From Anodontia alba (taxonomy: Eukaryota > Mollusca > Bivalvia > Lucinida > Lucinidae), in NCBI GenBank assembly GCA_964016985.1, contig OZ024821.1:125824075-125888074 (forward strand): DNA of 64,000 nt, read 5' to 3'. The position numbers were made by a program, and so were the translations under genes. Of this stretch, positions 20,829 to 31,898 are shown in pieces. The notes below the pieces were generated by a model. It did not search any database, had not been told where the DNA came from, and saw only the letters and a list, made by a program, of their open reading frames with translations. Each line of letters starts with the position of its first letter. The first letter of the stretch is position 1.

Positions 20829-22116
20829 ATGTCCTTTTTTCAGGTAAGGCCGAGCAAGTCTTTGCAGAACATAAAATACAGACTCTATTCACCGTCAATG
20901 ATGACAAATGCTTACTTGGTTATAAAAGATAAGACGCTGTCTGTAAGAAGAGCTGCTCAGCAATACAATGTTCCAGAAACCACACTTAGGCAGAGAGTTT
21001 TGGGTCAGGTGGACGTTGATAGAACTGCATCAAGACGTTTTCCAATTCATTCTCAAGAGGAAGAATCACAGCTGGTAGAGCATCTAAAAGCAATGGCTAG
21101 GGTTGGGTATGGCTATACACGGCAGGAAGTTGTTGATATGGCATCTGAATTTGTGGTAGCATTAAACAAGAGAGATGGAAGATCATCCATTCAGCTTAAA
21201 ATGGTTCCATAAGTTCATTGATCGGTGGCCTGAACTTGAAGTTAAGAAGCCTAGATCACTATCCGTAGCTAGAGCTAAGGCAACATCACAAGAAACTATG
21301 ACCAAGTACTTTAATGACCTGGATAGAATTCTTATTAAATATGACTTGAAACAAAAACCTCACCACATTTACAATGTTGATGAAAAGGGTTTACAGACTG
21401 AACATGCCCCTCCATATGTTGTTGGTTGTAAAGATAGTCATGTTCCAGCTGTTACTGCCTCCAGGTCAGCATTAACAACTGTCATCGGTTGTGGTAATGC
21501 AATTGGAAATCAAGTACCTCCTTATTTTGTGTTTAAAGGTGTGCATATGAGACAAGAACTCTTGAAGGAGCAGATGGCACTGTCTCTGATAGCGGCTGGT
21601 CAAACTCTGAGATATTTCAGACATACCTTGATAGACATTTCCTGAAATATGTCCAGGGCCCGTCAGCAGATGAGCCTGTATTGTTACTGTATGAAGGTCA
21701 CAGATCACATATTACATTACCGTTGATAAACTGGGCTAAACAGTATAACATTATTCTGTTTGTGCTGCCAGCCACACACAAGCCATGTTTTACAACCATT
21801 GGACTTGGGATGCTTTGGCCCTTTTCTGAAGATCTATAACAATGAATGCCATAAGTATATTAGACAGAATCCAGCAACTTTTATCTCCAAGCATGATGTT
21901 GCTGAACTAGCATGTAGGGCTTACAACAAGGCACTGTCACCGTCAAATTTGATTGCTTCATTTAAGAAGTCGGGAATCTATCCTTTCAACCCACAGGCCG
22001 TAGATTCGCTCCAATTTGTTCCAGCAATTCATTCAAAGACACATTGGTTAATAAATCAGATGTCCAGACCAACAAAGAACAGCAGGATGCCAACCCTGAA
22101 TCAGATTCTACCGTGA
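20829..22116 (+). pseudogene. pogo-like (DDE_1 family) transposase, frameshifted
   Basis: The N-terminal piece (20829-21212) has a pipsqueak-type helix-turn-helix: SVRRAAQQYNVPETTLRQRV. A second frame (21175-21645) continues with SLKWFHKFIDRWPEL and the first catalytic Asp in YNVDEKGLQT. A third piece has LLYEGHRSH (Glu at 21693-21695 where the family has Asp in DGH) and a C-terminal part (21760-22116) with HVLQPLDLGCFGPFLK, supplying the last catalytic Asp, and SGIYPFNP. It acts as a cut-and-paste transposase, with CENP-B-like relatives. At least two frameshifts and one catalytic substitution mean this copy is dead. Confidence 0.85.
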
Positions 22117-22803
22117 CAGCAGATTTTTTGAGAAAAAGAATGAACCCATAAGAAGCAAAATTGAGCATTCTGTGTCAAAATCAAGAATAAATCGAAGTGA
22201 TGTAGTCAGTGGAAAACCAATAACCGAGACAGAAACTGCTGAAAAAAAAATAAAAAATACAAATCAAATACAAAAACAAGTGTAGGAGAAAAGAGAAAAA
22301 TGTCAGAAAATAAGATAGAAAAGATTGCAAAGTCAAAGAAAAGCTGTAAAGTGTCAAGCCAAAGGAACTGAAATCCCGTGTTTCTTTAGTGTTTACTCAG
22401 TGGGCTCAGTGTGACTACCCAATTGTGGACATTGGACCCATTTAAGATTTTGCTGTAGGCAAAAAGTCATCAGGCTTAATGATGACTGTTTACCCCGGTT
22501 GAACTGACTTGGCAATTTAGTTACAAGTTTTTTGGTTTAAAAATATTCAGAAATTCGGACACACATTTTAGCAATTTTATGTACACCAATTTGGGTGACG
22601 TAGTTCACAGCATTTACAAATATGGGTCAGGTGAAAAGATGGCAGCTTTCGTTGACAGTTTGAAAACATTGCTGATAATTTTATGATGGAAAAATAAACT
22701 AGTGAATAATATATTAAGGTAAGTGACTAGATTTACTACACTTTGTTTTTTAACTCAAAGAATGTGTGTTGAATCCATAACCCCACCGATTTGGGTAACA
22801 CTG

Positions 22804-25400
22804 CGCTAATTACATCATGACAGTTTTATCCATAATTTTTAATACAATAGTGGAAGTTTTATATTGATCTTTGATCAGAATGTAAATAATAGAAACTCAT
22901 TATTTCTTTTCGAAGATAGAATTGAGTTCTATCTAATTTGACGGGTTGATGAGATAAAAAGTAATTGGAAGCTAATGGATGTATCCTCCCTAAACGAAGT
23001 GATAGAGGTGTATCCATTGATATAAACTGAAAGATTGTCACTATTTTGGCTTGACAATCTCAGAACATATGAAGGTTCCCTAGTGACTAATAAGACATAG
23101 TCAATTCAACTGAAGTCTGAAAAGTATGTTAAAAAATGTGTATCAACAAGATTTTAACACCTATAAACAAAACATGACTAGGTACATTCTAACTACTGAA
23201 ATCAAGTCTAAGCCTTACATGATTGATGACAATTTGAAGATAGATATTATCATACCACATATAATATCTCCCGTTATTGTAAACTACTTTTAATGGCCCA
23301 TTAATATAACTCCGTAACAATAACATCCATTTAGTATGTATAAATGTAAGAATTAAGGTACATTCCTAAATTGTTTCAGCAAAATTTAGAAATATCCAAC
23401 AGTAAACATAATACATAACTCTTCTAAATGGAAAGACCAATCATGTCAGAATTCCGCTGTAATTTCCTGAGACAGTCCATTCTTATAAGGATATCAATAC
23501 ATTCTGACTTGGCTGTCTTTATATTTCATTAGAAATATCCATCGTAGGATATTACAACGTTATATTAAAGAACATTATATTCCAGAGAGATCAGGATTTT
23601 CCTGATTTGTACCATTTCCATTACTCATTAACGGAAACAGTCTATTCTCCCCATAGCGAGAGGAAAACTGGTTCCTATTATCAGAATCTACTCTATATGA
23701 GGAATTAAAGTATTCAGTCCTTAAATATTAGATAGTAAAAAGGACTTATTTTTTATTTATTTATTTTTTTTATTTTTTTTTTAACATTGTTTCATAATAA
23801 TACAAATCTTCTCCCATTATAATATCTGTTAACAAGGATAGACAATGGTAAAATTCAGTTTTATACCTAATAACTGTTGTTGAAATTTAGAGGAAATAAT
23901 GCTAATCCTTGCCTTAATTCTCTTAAAAAATTCCTGTATTCAACTAAAGGAATAAAGCTGTTAGACCTTTATCATAGGTCTGTTTAGGTCTGGAATATTA
24001 TAGGTTATATAGGTTTCTAAACGGTTCTGTAACCTAATATAATGAATTAATTTTGAAAGAAGCCAAATTCTATATTTGGAATTAGATTTTGTAACTTCTT
24101 GAAATAGGCTAACTTGGTTAAGGCAATAATAATAACATTTATCAATATTAATAATGCCTTAATATATATGCATATACATATACCAACACAGATATATATA
24201 AATATATATAGTACCCACAAGTCTGGACAAGACATGATCGACCTGGACTCTTTTTACGGTACTCGTTGCGTTAATACTTCTCACAGAAATTTCCTACATT
24301 TAAGACTTAAGGATTATTGGCTATATGGGCTCAAAACATTCCGGAAGCCAAATATGCTGATTAATTATTCTCAAGAAGTGAATCTATATTACTGAACTTT
24401 GCAATAAATTTATAATTTCTTATTTTGAGAATAGAATTAATCGGAACAGTTCCCTTCCAGACTAAAATGATCCAGATAAGTTAAGTAAGGCAAATAGTAA
24501 GAAAACATATTGACTTAATAAATGCCTTAAAATAGGTATCTCTTATTAATTATTTACCTTTTTCAAGCGTCCAGACAATACATGCCTGATCAGGACTCTT
24601 GTCTTAGGTATTAGTAATTGCAAACAATTTAATTCAATATGGGACTAAGTCAAATTGTTGGCTGTTTCCCATGTTCTATGAAATATAATATTTATCTCTA
24701 CTAAAGTTCTATGCTAATCATTAGAAACTAGAGAGAAAATTAATAAAAATAACTTTATTTATATAACACATACTAGAAGTCAAATCTTGACTAATGATGG
24801 GTATTTTTTGACCAAGTATATCCTTTAAACTTCTGGATATACTTGGAGATAATCTATCATTAGATATGAAGAACTAATAAGGAAAATTTCATACAATCTA
24901 TAATAGTCAATTCCTGACAGAAATAATAGAGAATATGATCTTTCGAAAAAATTTTAACACATGTTCGGTAAGTTTCATAAGATTTCATATTCGAATTATC
25001 AAAGGATCAGGTATCTTTTTTGTAGACTGTCCTTTGTTTAGATCTATAAAAATGTCCATAGTAATGAAATTTTTTAAGAAAAGAAGAAAGACTGAATACT
25101 TCTTTACTTATACAAATGTTGATTTATTTGTCTGCGTACCTAAGAGAACAAATAAACTGAAGAAGAGAACGATGAATGAAGGTGTGGCTATACCTTCCTT
25201 TCTCTATAGTGTAACAAAATTATGGAACTCATCCCTTAATAAAAGTTTAATGGGATGCAATCCATAAGAGTTAATCTGTTTTGATGCATATTAAGATAAA
25301 CAAATATTTTAAGTATTGTCCGATGTTCAATGACAATACTAATGTAGTAGTTCAGGAAAATCAACCCTTTTTATTATTATTATTATTAATGATTTCAGAA
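22804..25400. other. AT-rich degenerate DNA, probably DIRS copy 3 body
   Basis: The stretch is very AT-rich with only short frames. By position it should be the interior of DIRS copy 3, since the left end is at 17.47 kb and the minisatellite follows at 25.59 kb. I could not align it convincingly with the RT or gag regions of copy 2. The shared segment ATTCATAACTGAT near 25398, matching 60370, supports homology at its right edge. The plus-strand 110-codon frame at 24935-25267 resembles nothing I know. Confidence 0.4.
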
Positions 25401-25589
25401 ATTCATTCATAACTGATAACTCTGATTCAATTATAATTAAGAATATGTAGGATTCTAATTCAATAATGGCTGTACAGAATTCCTTGATATAAATGGTTAC
25501 TCGGTATTCGGACCAAACGCTGTCATTTGATAACCTGTACCCATTGATTTTGTTGGTCTCTGATGCTCTGTGAGCAGGAACAAGTTGTC

Positions 25590-26236
25590 CGGAGACTAGT
25601 GACTGGTATCCAGTAATCCAACATAATGGCGAGTGCCTGGATGACCTGTGCCTAGTACCCGGTGACTGGTGCCTGGTGAATAGTTGGCAGGTGATTCATT
25701 GCCCGGTGATGCCCTGTGATTAGATGACCAAAGAATAGTTGCCTGGTGCCTGGATGACCGGTGACTAGCTGCCCAGTGCCTGGTTGACTGGTGCCTGGTA
25801 GCACCTTGCCTGGCTGACCGGAGGTAAGTTTCCCACATTGCCTGGTAGCCAAGTGCCTGGTCAACTGGTGCCTGGTGAAACTGTGAAACTGATGAAGAGT
25901 GACTGGTGACTGGTTGACCGGTGACTGGTTGACCAGTAACATATGACAGGTGACTGGTACCCGTTGACTGGTGCTTGGTGAATAGTTGGCCGATGATTAG
26001 TTGCCCGGTGATGCCTGGTGATTAGATGACCAGTGAATAGTTGCCTGGTGACTGGATGACCGGTGACTGGCTGCCTGGTACCTGGTTGATTTGTGCCTGG
26101 TAGCACATTGCCTGGCTGACCAGAGGTAAGTTTCCCAGGTTGCCTGGTAGCCCAGTCCCTGGTTGACTGTTGACTGGTGCCTGGTGAAGCTGATGAAGAG
26201 TGACTGGTGACTGGCTGACCGGTGACTGGTGCCTGG
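25590..26236. repeat. CTGGTGACTGGTGCC minisatellite in DIRS copy 3
   Basis: Short degenerate units (GTGACTGG, TGCCTGGT, GACCGGTG) are organised into a higher-order repeat of about 300 bp: GAATAGTTGGC recurs at 25678 and 25980 with matching following sequence. It ends GCCTGGTGGACTTA like the arrays in the other two DIRS copies. Frames across it encode repetitive Gln-Ser-Pro-Val-type peptides and are not genes. Confidence 0.85.
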
Positions 26237-26466
26237 TGGACTTAGACTTTATTGAATACCTATAGCACCCATAAAGACACCACCCAGATGGGTCTACCCC
26301 TGGCAGTATAGCCCTGTTGGGTAGTGTCCCATCAGTAAAGAATTGTCATTTAACCCAAAAGGGTTGACAGATTCTTTACTAATCAGCTTCTCCACCATAG
26401 AAATATTCAGCCAAATCGTTGATGTCTGCAAGATACCAATACAAGTCCAGCTATTACAGATCATGC
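26237..26466 (-). mobile_element. DIRS copy 3 segment left of the gypsy insertion
   Basis: ATAAAGACACCACCCAGATG and GGTCTACCCCTGGCAGTA correspond to 60740-60790 of copy 2. The segment is cut at the CATGC target site of the LTR element and resumes at 31899. Confidence 0.6.
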
Positions 26467-26702
26467 TGTAATAGTCTTGTGTTGTAGACCCTGAGCGGGA
26501 TGGCTAACACAGTAAACAAGACCCAGAAGGGATGGTTACATTTTATTCTTCTATGCTATCTAAGAACACTCGCCGAATACCTACTAACAGTAATTTGCAT
26601 ATTGTTTTATAACACATACATACTCTCTCACGCTCACCATTCTTAATTCTATTAGGGAGGCGGAGTCTTCAGAATTACTAGCATTTTAGTAAACCTACTA
26701 CA
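26467..26702 (-). repeat. 3' LTR of the gypsy element
   Basis: 236 bp, TG...CA on both strands. On the minus strand it contains ATGCAAAT (an octamer-like motif partly overlapping ATATGC), TATAAAA and AATAAAA. These are plausible promoter and polyadenylation signals in the usual order. Confidence 0.95.
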
Positions 26703-26719
26703 TCCCTCCTTTTCTTTAG
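26703..26719 (-). other. Polypurine tract of the gypsy element
   Basis: On the minus strand AAAGAAAAGGAGGGA directly abuts the TG of the 3' LTR, the expected plus-strand primer position. Confidence 0.85.
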
Positions 26720-27360
26720 ATTGTGAGTATACCTGAAAATTCAAGAATACACAGAAACATCGTATGTAAAATCTTTTGACATAAAACGTATGTTGCTTCA
26801 GTCCCACAGAGTTCTGTTTCATGTAAAACTTTGTTAAAGGAGTCCTGACTTATTTAATGAGCCCTGACCGAACCAATTTGTCTTATCTAACCATAATGTC
26901 TCCTTCCAGCATTTTTTTTTTTTGTCAAAATCACGTTCAATTGTGAAACACACACATTCACAAACAACCACGCCATTATAAATTTATACAGAAATTTAAA
27001 ACACAAAGATTTTTGACATTTCGCTGATAGAAGTTGTTGAAATAAAATCCTGTGGTATTCGAAAAAATCATGCGTAGGCAGATTTCATTCAACGCTTAGC
27101 GTCTGTTATCTCAATGTACATAATTTCCCAGGCTGTAATCTAGTCATTACTTCCAAAAAAAATACATGCAATAAAAGTGCGAACGAAAAAAGATAAAAAA
27201 AAAAATGTACTCCAGAAAAGAATGATTTGTAATATATTCCAGATAACATGCATGACCTAATACTCTAATCTGAACGGGAATAAAACATTTTAAATCCAGA
27301 ACGAATGGGAAGAAAAGAAAAAAAAATCCTGCTAAAAAAACTTTCCACATATTTCTTGTA
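26720..27360. other. gypsy 3' untranslated region
   Basis: AT-rich, no env-like frame. The minus-strand 77-codon Phe-rich frame at 27147-27380 is probably chance. Confidence 0.6.
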
Positions 27361-27526
27361 GGTTTTATTATGACCTGCACACATACACAAAAATGATATT
27401 AAAACGCATCCCAGAATCTGCGTGGCGGATGAATATGCCTGCAGGTTTTATTATGACCTGCACACATACACAAAAATGATATTAAAACGCATCCCAGAAT
27501 CTGCGTGGCGGATGAATATGCCTGCC
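27361..27526. repeat. 83-bp tandem duplication at the end of pol
   Basis: GGTTTTATTATGACCTGCAC... through GAATATGCCTGC occurs twice head to tail, with almost no difference. It spans the pol stop codon. Confidence 0.95.
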
Positions 27527-27812
27527 GGTACGACGTAAAACTGGCTTCCGACGCCAAACTGGTTTCCGACGAAATGTCTGATGTCCTGGCTGAATTTCTG
27601 GCTGAATTTCCGTCGGAGGTTCAACATATTTGAAATGAGACGCGTCACAGGTGACTGTCTTATCCATGTGCTTAGCAGTTATCATGGAACCTTTTCTTTT
27701 GATAACCTGCGCCGGCTTCGGATGAAATGCTGTTTCTAGTTTATTGTGACCCGTTCTTTTCACTAATACATAGTCACCATATTTTAGTCTACAAGGCTTT
27801 GATTTCCGTTTA
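27482..27812 (-). pseudogene. gypsy pol part 3: integrase C-terminal tail
   Basis: After a one-base shift the minus strand continues RLKYGDYVLVKRTGHNK and FHPKPAQVIKRKGSMITA, the SH3-like GPY/F-type tail region. It ends with RRFWDAF and a stop. The final codons fall inside an 83-bp tandem duplication (27361-27443 and 27444-27526). Confidence 0.85.
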
Positions 27813-29663
27813 ATATCCGCGTATTTCTTGTTTCATTTTCATCTGTTTGTCTCTATTTCTGACATAGCTGTCATCTAGCCTAATAGAAAACTTTGGCAGT
27901 TTTGTCTTTAACTTCCTACCAAACATAATTTCAGCGGGACTTTTTCCTGTTGCCGGATGCGGGGTGTTCCGATAATTCAGCAGAAACTTATGTAGCTCAG
28001 TTTTGTGATTCTGTCCGGAAGCTACAGAGGTATTTATTGCTTTCTGCAAAGGGCTCATAAACCTCTCCACAAGTGAATTACCCATAGGGTGAAGTGGTGT
28101 TGAACGTCGATGAGAGAAACCCATGTATTTTGCAAATTCTTCAACTATATGTCCGTTCAATGGCGGTCCATTATCTGTGCGACACACTGAACAAATTCCC
28201 CATATGCTGAATACATTCTCCAGACGTGGAATAACAGCTTGAGCAGACAAGCTCGTAAGTTTTTCAACTATAGGAAAACGGCTGTAATCATCAATGATCA
28301 CCATATAATATTCTCCTGAATGAAAATGTCCGCAAAAGTCAACAGAAATTTCTTCGAACGGCTGATTTGGTAATTTACTTATTTTGATTGGATCAGGTGT
28401 AGTTTTTGGTGAAAATGCCTGACATGGAATGCAGTTTTTGATTGTTTCCGCGACAAGTCTATCCATATAAGGAAACCAACAGCTTTCCCTCAACAGTGAC
28501 TTACATTTAGTTGTTCCTTGATGCCCTTCATGAGCCAAATTCAAGACTTTCTGCTGGAGCAATTCAGGTATACATAGTTGTGTTCCGGGCAAAAGAACAG
28601 TACTTTTATCCACTGACATGACTGACAGTTCACTAAATAACTGTTCATAACACTTAAACCTCTCATCCTGACTGCAAGGTTGTTTTTTCCAGGTATTGTC
28701 CTGAAGAGCTTTCATAACGCACTTGAGTAAACAGTCTTTCCCATTAGTTACCAATATATCTGATAACACTAAAGAGGCAGGCACTGCGGCGTGTGCCAAA
28801 AACATAACATAATCTTCTGCATGATTTACAGTCGCGTGCTGCTGATATGGATGTCTAGAGCAATAATCCGATATCATTAATTTGCCTGCTTTGTAACAGA
28901 CCTTGAAATTGTAAGTTGTTAATCTCAATCTCCATCTTTCTAGACGAGCAGACTGAATTCTTTTAGTATTGTTGAAAATTGATTCCAATGGCTGATGATC
29001 GGTGATTAAAGTGAATTCTTTGCCAAATAGATATAAATGAAAATGCTCACACGGCCATACACAACTTAGAGCTTCACGCTCAGTCTGACTATAGCGTTGT
29101 TCGACGTCACTTAAAGCACGGCTTCCGTAAGACACAATTTTATTGTTCTGTATAAGAATTCCAGAGACCCCAACAGGGCTTGCGTGGACCCAGAGCTCTG
29201 TAGATTTGCTGGGATCTAAATATGTCATGACTTTGTCACTGACTAAACTGTCCTTTAACAAATTGAATGCGTTTTCCTGTTCAGAATTCCACTCAAATAT
29301 TTGATCTTGTTTTGTTAACTTGCGTAAGGGCTCCGTTATGGTAGAGTAATTGTCAATAAAACGCGAAACATAGTTCGTCATGCCAAGAAAACTTCTAACT
29401 TCAGTTTGGTTTTGTGGCCTTTCAACACTTTTAATTGCTTCCAATTTTTCGGGATCCGGAGAAAATCCTTTGTCCGAGAAAACAAAACCAAAAAATTTTA
29501 AAGTGCTTTTCCCGAATTCACATTTTTTCTTGTTTAAAGTTAAGTTTCTCTCCTGCAATCTTTTAAAAACAGCTTCCAGATTCCTATCATGTTCTGCACG
29601 AGTTTTTCCATGAATTATTATGTCATCGCTGATGTTTAAAGTTCCAGTTAGTCCTTCTAACAC
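27810..29663 (-). pseudogene. gypsy pol part 2: RT palm, RNase H, integrase
   Basis: 617 codons, in frame with part 1. The RT catalytic pair is ISDD (residues 11-14). RNase H spans roughly residues 150-270: its first Asp is replaced by His in ELWVHASPVG (29184-29186), while E197 and D222 (TDHQPLES) remain. Integrase has the HHCC finger (H378, H381, C411, C414) and the DD35E triad D442, D497, E533 (SVDFCG, RTDNGP, LVERFM). Length and order are normal for Ty3/gypsy. A shift near 27815 separates the last segment. Confidence 0.93.
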
Positions 29664-29729
29664 CTGTGGAATTTCGTTCTGAAGAATTTCTGGTGCAGCA
29701 TTAACCCCGAAATTAAGTCGATTGTAACG

Positions 29730-30503
29730 TCAGAGACCTACATGAGTTGCAAATGTAGTGAGATTTCGCGAATCTCGAGACAACACTAGCTGGTGAAATC
29801 CTTGGACAAGGTCAATCTTTGAAAAGACTGTTGATCCGTTAAGCTCCAAAATAATGTCATCGATTTTAGGTGTCACATGTCTCTCCCGTTTAATTGCTTC
29901 ATTCACCTTCCGCATATCGACACATAACCTTACTTCACCTGGTGCATTTGGCTTTGGCGCTATGACTAAGTTTGAAACCCAAGGTGTCGGTCCATCCACC
30001 TTTTCTATAACGTCCATTTTTTCGAGTCTCTGTAATTCCTTTTCTACCTGATCTCGAAAGTGAAATGGTACACGTCTCGGGCTTTGCGCGACCGGAACAA
30101 CATTTTCATCTACATAAAATTTTATTTCCCTGTCCTTTAATTTTCCAAGACCTTGAAATACTCTGGAGTATTTATTACACAGATTCTCGTAATTGTGTTT
30201 TGACACGGATCGTATCACAGGAATAATACCTAATTCTACAGCAGTATTATAGCCGATGATAGAGTCTGTATTTCCTGGAATGACATATACTGTTGCTGTC
30301 ACAAATTTGCTACCCGACTCAATTGTACAAGTGTAATTTCCTTTAATATTCAACGGCTTTGTTTGTCCAAACGCATAAACTTTTGTCCGCGATTTTTGCA
30401 ATCTAGGCTTTGGATGCATTTTCTCAGTAATATTTTCCGGTACAATGTTTAAAGTGCTGCCGGTGTGAATAAGTGCATTTACATGTATTCTGTTTACTTT
30501 CAA
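29730..30503 (-). pseudogene. gypsy pol part 1: protease and N-terminal reverse transcriptase
   Basis: The retropepsin active site is NALIHTGSTLNIV, with His where the catalytic Asp of DTGS is expected (30465-30467, CAC for GAC). Reverse transcriptase follows with VRLCVDMRKVNEAIKRE and KIDLVQGFHQL, whose Asp is the first catalytic residue. The frame ends at a TGA just after THVGL and continues in the same frame as RYNRLNFGVNAAPE. The break is therefore a single nonsense codon and not a frameshift. Confidence 0.9.
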
Positions 30504-30512
30504 ATTAAGTCT

Positions 30513-30661
30513 GTGTTTGTTTGTTTGTGTTGAGATTTTACGGCCCAGTCAACCCAATGGGGTCATGTCGAGCGCGGTCAGTTTACCTAACCACACGTTT
30601 ACTGGGCAGGCTTAGTCCTCTAAGCGGTTAACCAGTACTGTGCACATTCTTTCGCCAGAAA
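30513..30661 (-). mobile_element. SINE family A copy 4 inserted in gag-pol
   Basis: A 5'-truncated copy lacking the tRNA head. The target duplication AAATTAAGTCT is perfect at 30502-30512 and 30662-30672. The insert plus one target copy is 160 bp, and it separates gag from protease. It is younger than the LTR element. Confidence 0.92.
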
Positions 30662-31607
30662 AAATTAAGTCTAGGAACTTTGTTACTTACTTGATTAATG
30701 TGTGGACTAAGTTCAAATGACACTTCCGTATCCGATATCTGTTCATCTTCATTGTCATTTTCAGAAATTTCATGTAGTTCCTGATGACGTCGCGTACTTT
30801 TAATCCGTTTCCTACACATCGACAGAAAGTGATTACGTTTATGGCAATAATCACATTCCATACCAAATGCTGAACATTTTGACTGATGTGGGTAAGCACC
30901 TCCACAATTCCTGCATTTCTGATTACCCTGATTTGTGGCTGTTCTTGGACGATTTACAGGTCCATTCAAAACTGGCTGCTGTCTTGGGAAATGTTTTAGC
31001 GGCTGTTTTTGCAAGGATTTTGAAGATCGAATCTTATCAATACTTTCCTCATTACTGCCCGAGTGATTTTGTCCGTGTTTCTCCATACATTCTGCTTGCT
31101 TTAATGCAATTTCCATAGTCCTAGTCATTGTTAACATGTCTTTTGAAGTTTTATCTTCTTCCAAATACTTGGCACGCAGTTTTTGAGAAAAACACCCTTG
31201 TATTATCTGACTTTTGATTTCTCCATCCTTATCAGCAAATTCACAATTCTCTGATTTCTGAAGTAACCGGTTGCAAACTGATCAATGGTTTCATCTTTGA
31301 ATTGTTTCAGATTCCGAAATTCATACCGTTCAAACTCCTTGTTCTTTTTAGGCTCAAAATAAGCTGTAAGTGCCGTTTTCGTGTCATCATAATTCGAATC
31401 GTCTGCACCCAAGTTTAAAGTTTCATAAATGTCATACACTTTGTCGCCTGAATAATGTAGTTAGAGTGCCTTCTTATGTTTCCTACTTTCAATATTTAAT
31501 CCGATGAAAAGATTTTCCGATTTCCCAAGGTATTTTCTCCATCTAATTCCGAGAGAATTTTCATCTGTGTGTACATCAAACTTGGGGAAAGATGGTAATC
31601 CTGCCAT
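30628..31607 (-). pseudogene. gag of the gypsy element, disrupted
   Basis: The minus-strand frame starts at an ATG (31605-31607), 56 nt from the LTR, and reads MAGLPSFPKFDVHTDEN. It meets a TAA near 31460, continues through KVYDIYETLNLGADD, and shifts frame near 31268 (apparent loss of one base). It resumes with the capsid-like segment before QIIQGCFSQKLRAKYLEED. Two zinc knuckles follow: CRNCGGAYPHQSKC and CDYCHKRNHFLSMC. These bind genomic RNA in the particle. The 3' end is cut by the SINE at 30513-30661. Confidence 0.88.
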
Positions 31608-31643
31608 TTTCACAAAAAATGAGTGTCCCGGTTTAAATATGCA

Positions 31644-31662
31644 TTCAAATCCTCGTCGTCAT
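31644..31662 (-). other. Candidate tRNA primer-binding site of the gypsy element
   Basis: One base inside the 5' LTR the minus strand reads TGACGACGAGGATTTGAA. The GGATTTGAA part looks like the complement of a tRNA T-arm. The expected TGG of a CCA end is TGA, one mismatch. I cannot name the tRNA. Confidence 0.5.
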
Positions 31663-31898
31663 TGTAATAGTCTTGTGTTGTAGACCCTGAGCGGGATGGC
31701 TAACACAGTAAACAAGACCCAGAAGGGATGGTTACATTTTATTCTTCTATGCTATCTAAGATCACTCGCCAAATACCTACTAACAGTAATTTGCATATTG
31801 TTTTATAACACATACATACTCTCTCACGCTCACCATTCTTAATTCTATTAGGGAGGCGGAGTCTTCAGAATTACTGGCATTTTAGTAAACCTACTACA
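31663..31898 (-). repeat. 5' LTR of the gypsy element
   Basis: Same length as the other LTR. Differences seen include AAGATCACTCGCCAAAT against AAGAACACTCGCCGAAT, and TTACTGGC against TTACTAGC. Confidence 0.95.

Larger units (their letters stand above)
18919..22803 (+). mobile_element. pogo/Tigger-like DNA transposon with decayed transposase
   Basis: The outer ends are imperfect inverted repeats: TGTTACTCTAATCGGTGGGA (18919-18938) against the complement of 22781-22800. An inner inverted motif ACCCAAATTGGTGTA occurs at 18939-18953 and, inverted, at 22582-22596. Between them lie a pearl-like array (19540-20520) and a plus-strand transposase remnant (20829-22116). Element length is about 3.9 kb. 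The exact termini and the TA duplication could not be fixed. Confidence 0.6.
26467..31898 (-). mobile_element. Ty3/gypsy LTR retrotransposon, Mag-like, complete structure
   Basis: Two 236-bp LTRs (TG...CA) at 26467-26702 and 31663-31898 differ at about three positions, so the insertion is recent. The target duplication is CATGC (26462-26466 and 31899-31903). A polypurine tract sits directly inside the 3' LTR and a tRNA-like primer site directly inside the 5' LTR. Gag and pol lie on the minus strand, and there is no env. The ISDD reverse transcriptase signature, two CCHC knuckles and a gag-pol apparently in one frame before a SINE insertion are consistent with the Mag lineage, to which bivalve Steamer belongs; the lineage is inferred. 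The coding region carries several stops and frameshifts, so it could move only with help. Confidence 0.93.

Noticed and set aside
24935..25267. 110-codon plus-strand ORF
   Set aside because: No recognisable motif, AT-biased composition and no splice context; chance is the simpler explanation.
25596..26106. Minus-strand ORFs of 80-96 codons rich in Gln-Ser-Pro-Val/Thr-His
   Set aside because: They are translations of the minisatellite in several frames, so they do not indicate a protein.
25590..26240. Direct-repeat array considered as CRISPR
   Set aside because: Units are short, degenerate and contiguous with no unique spacers, and the setting is a eukaryotic intron. It is a minisatellite.
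27147..27380. 77-codon Phe-rich ORF as a possible env remnant
   Set aside because: Too short, low complexity, and no signal or cysteine pattern of an envelope protein.
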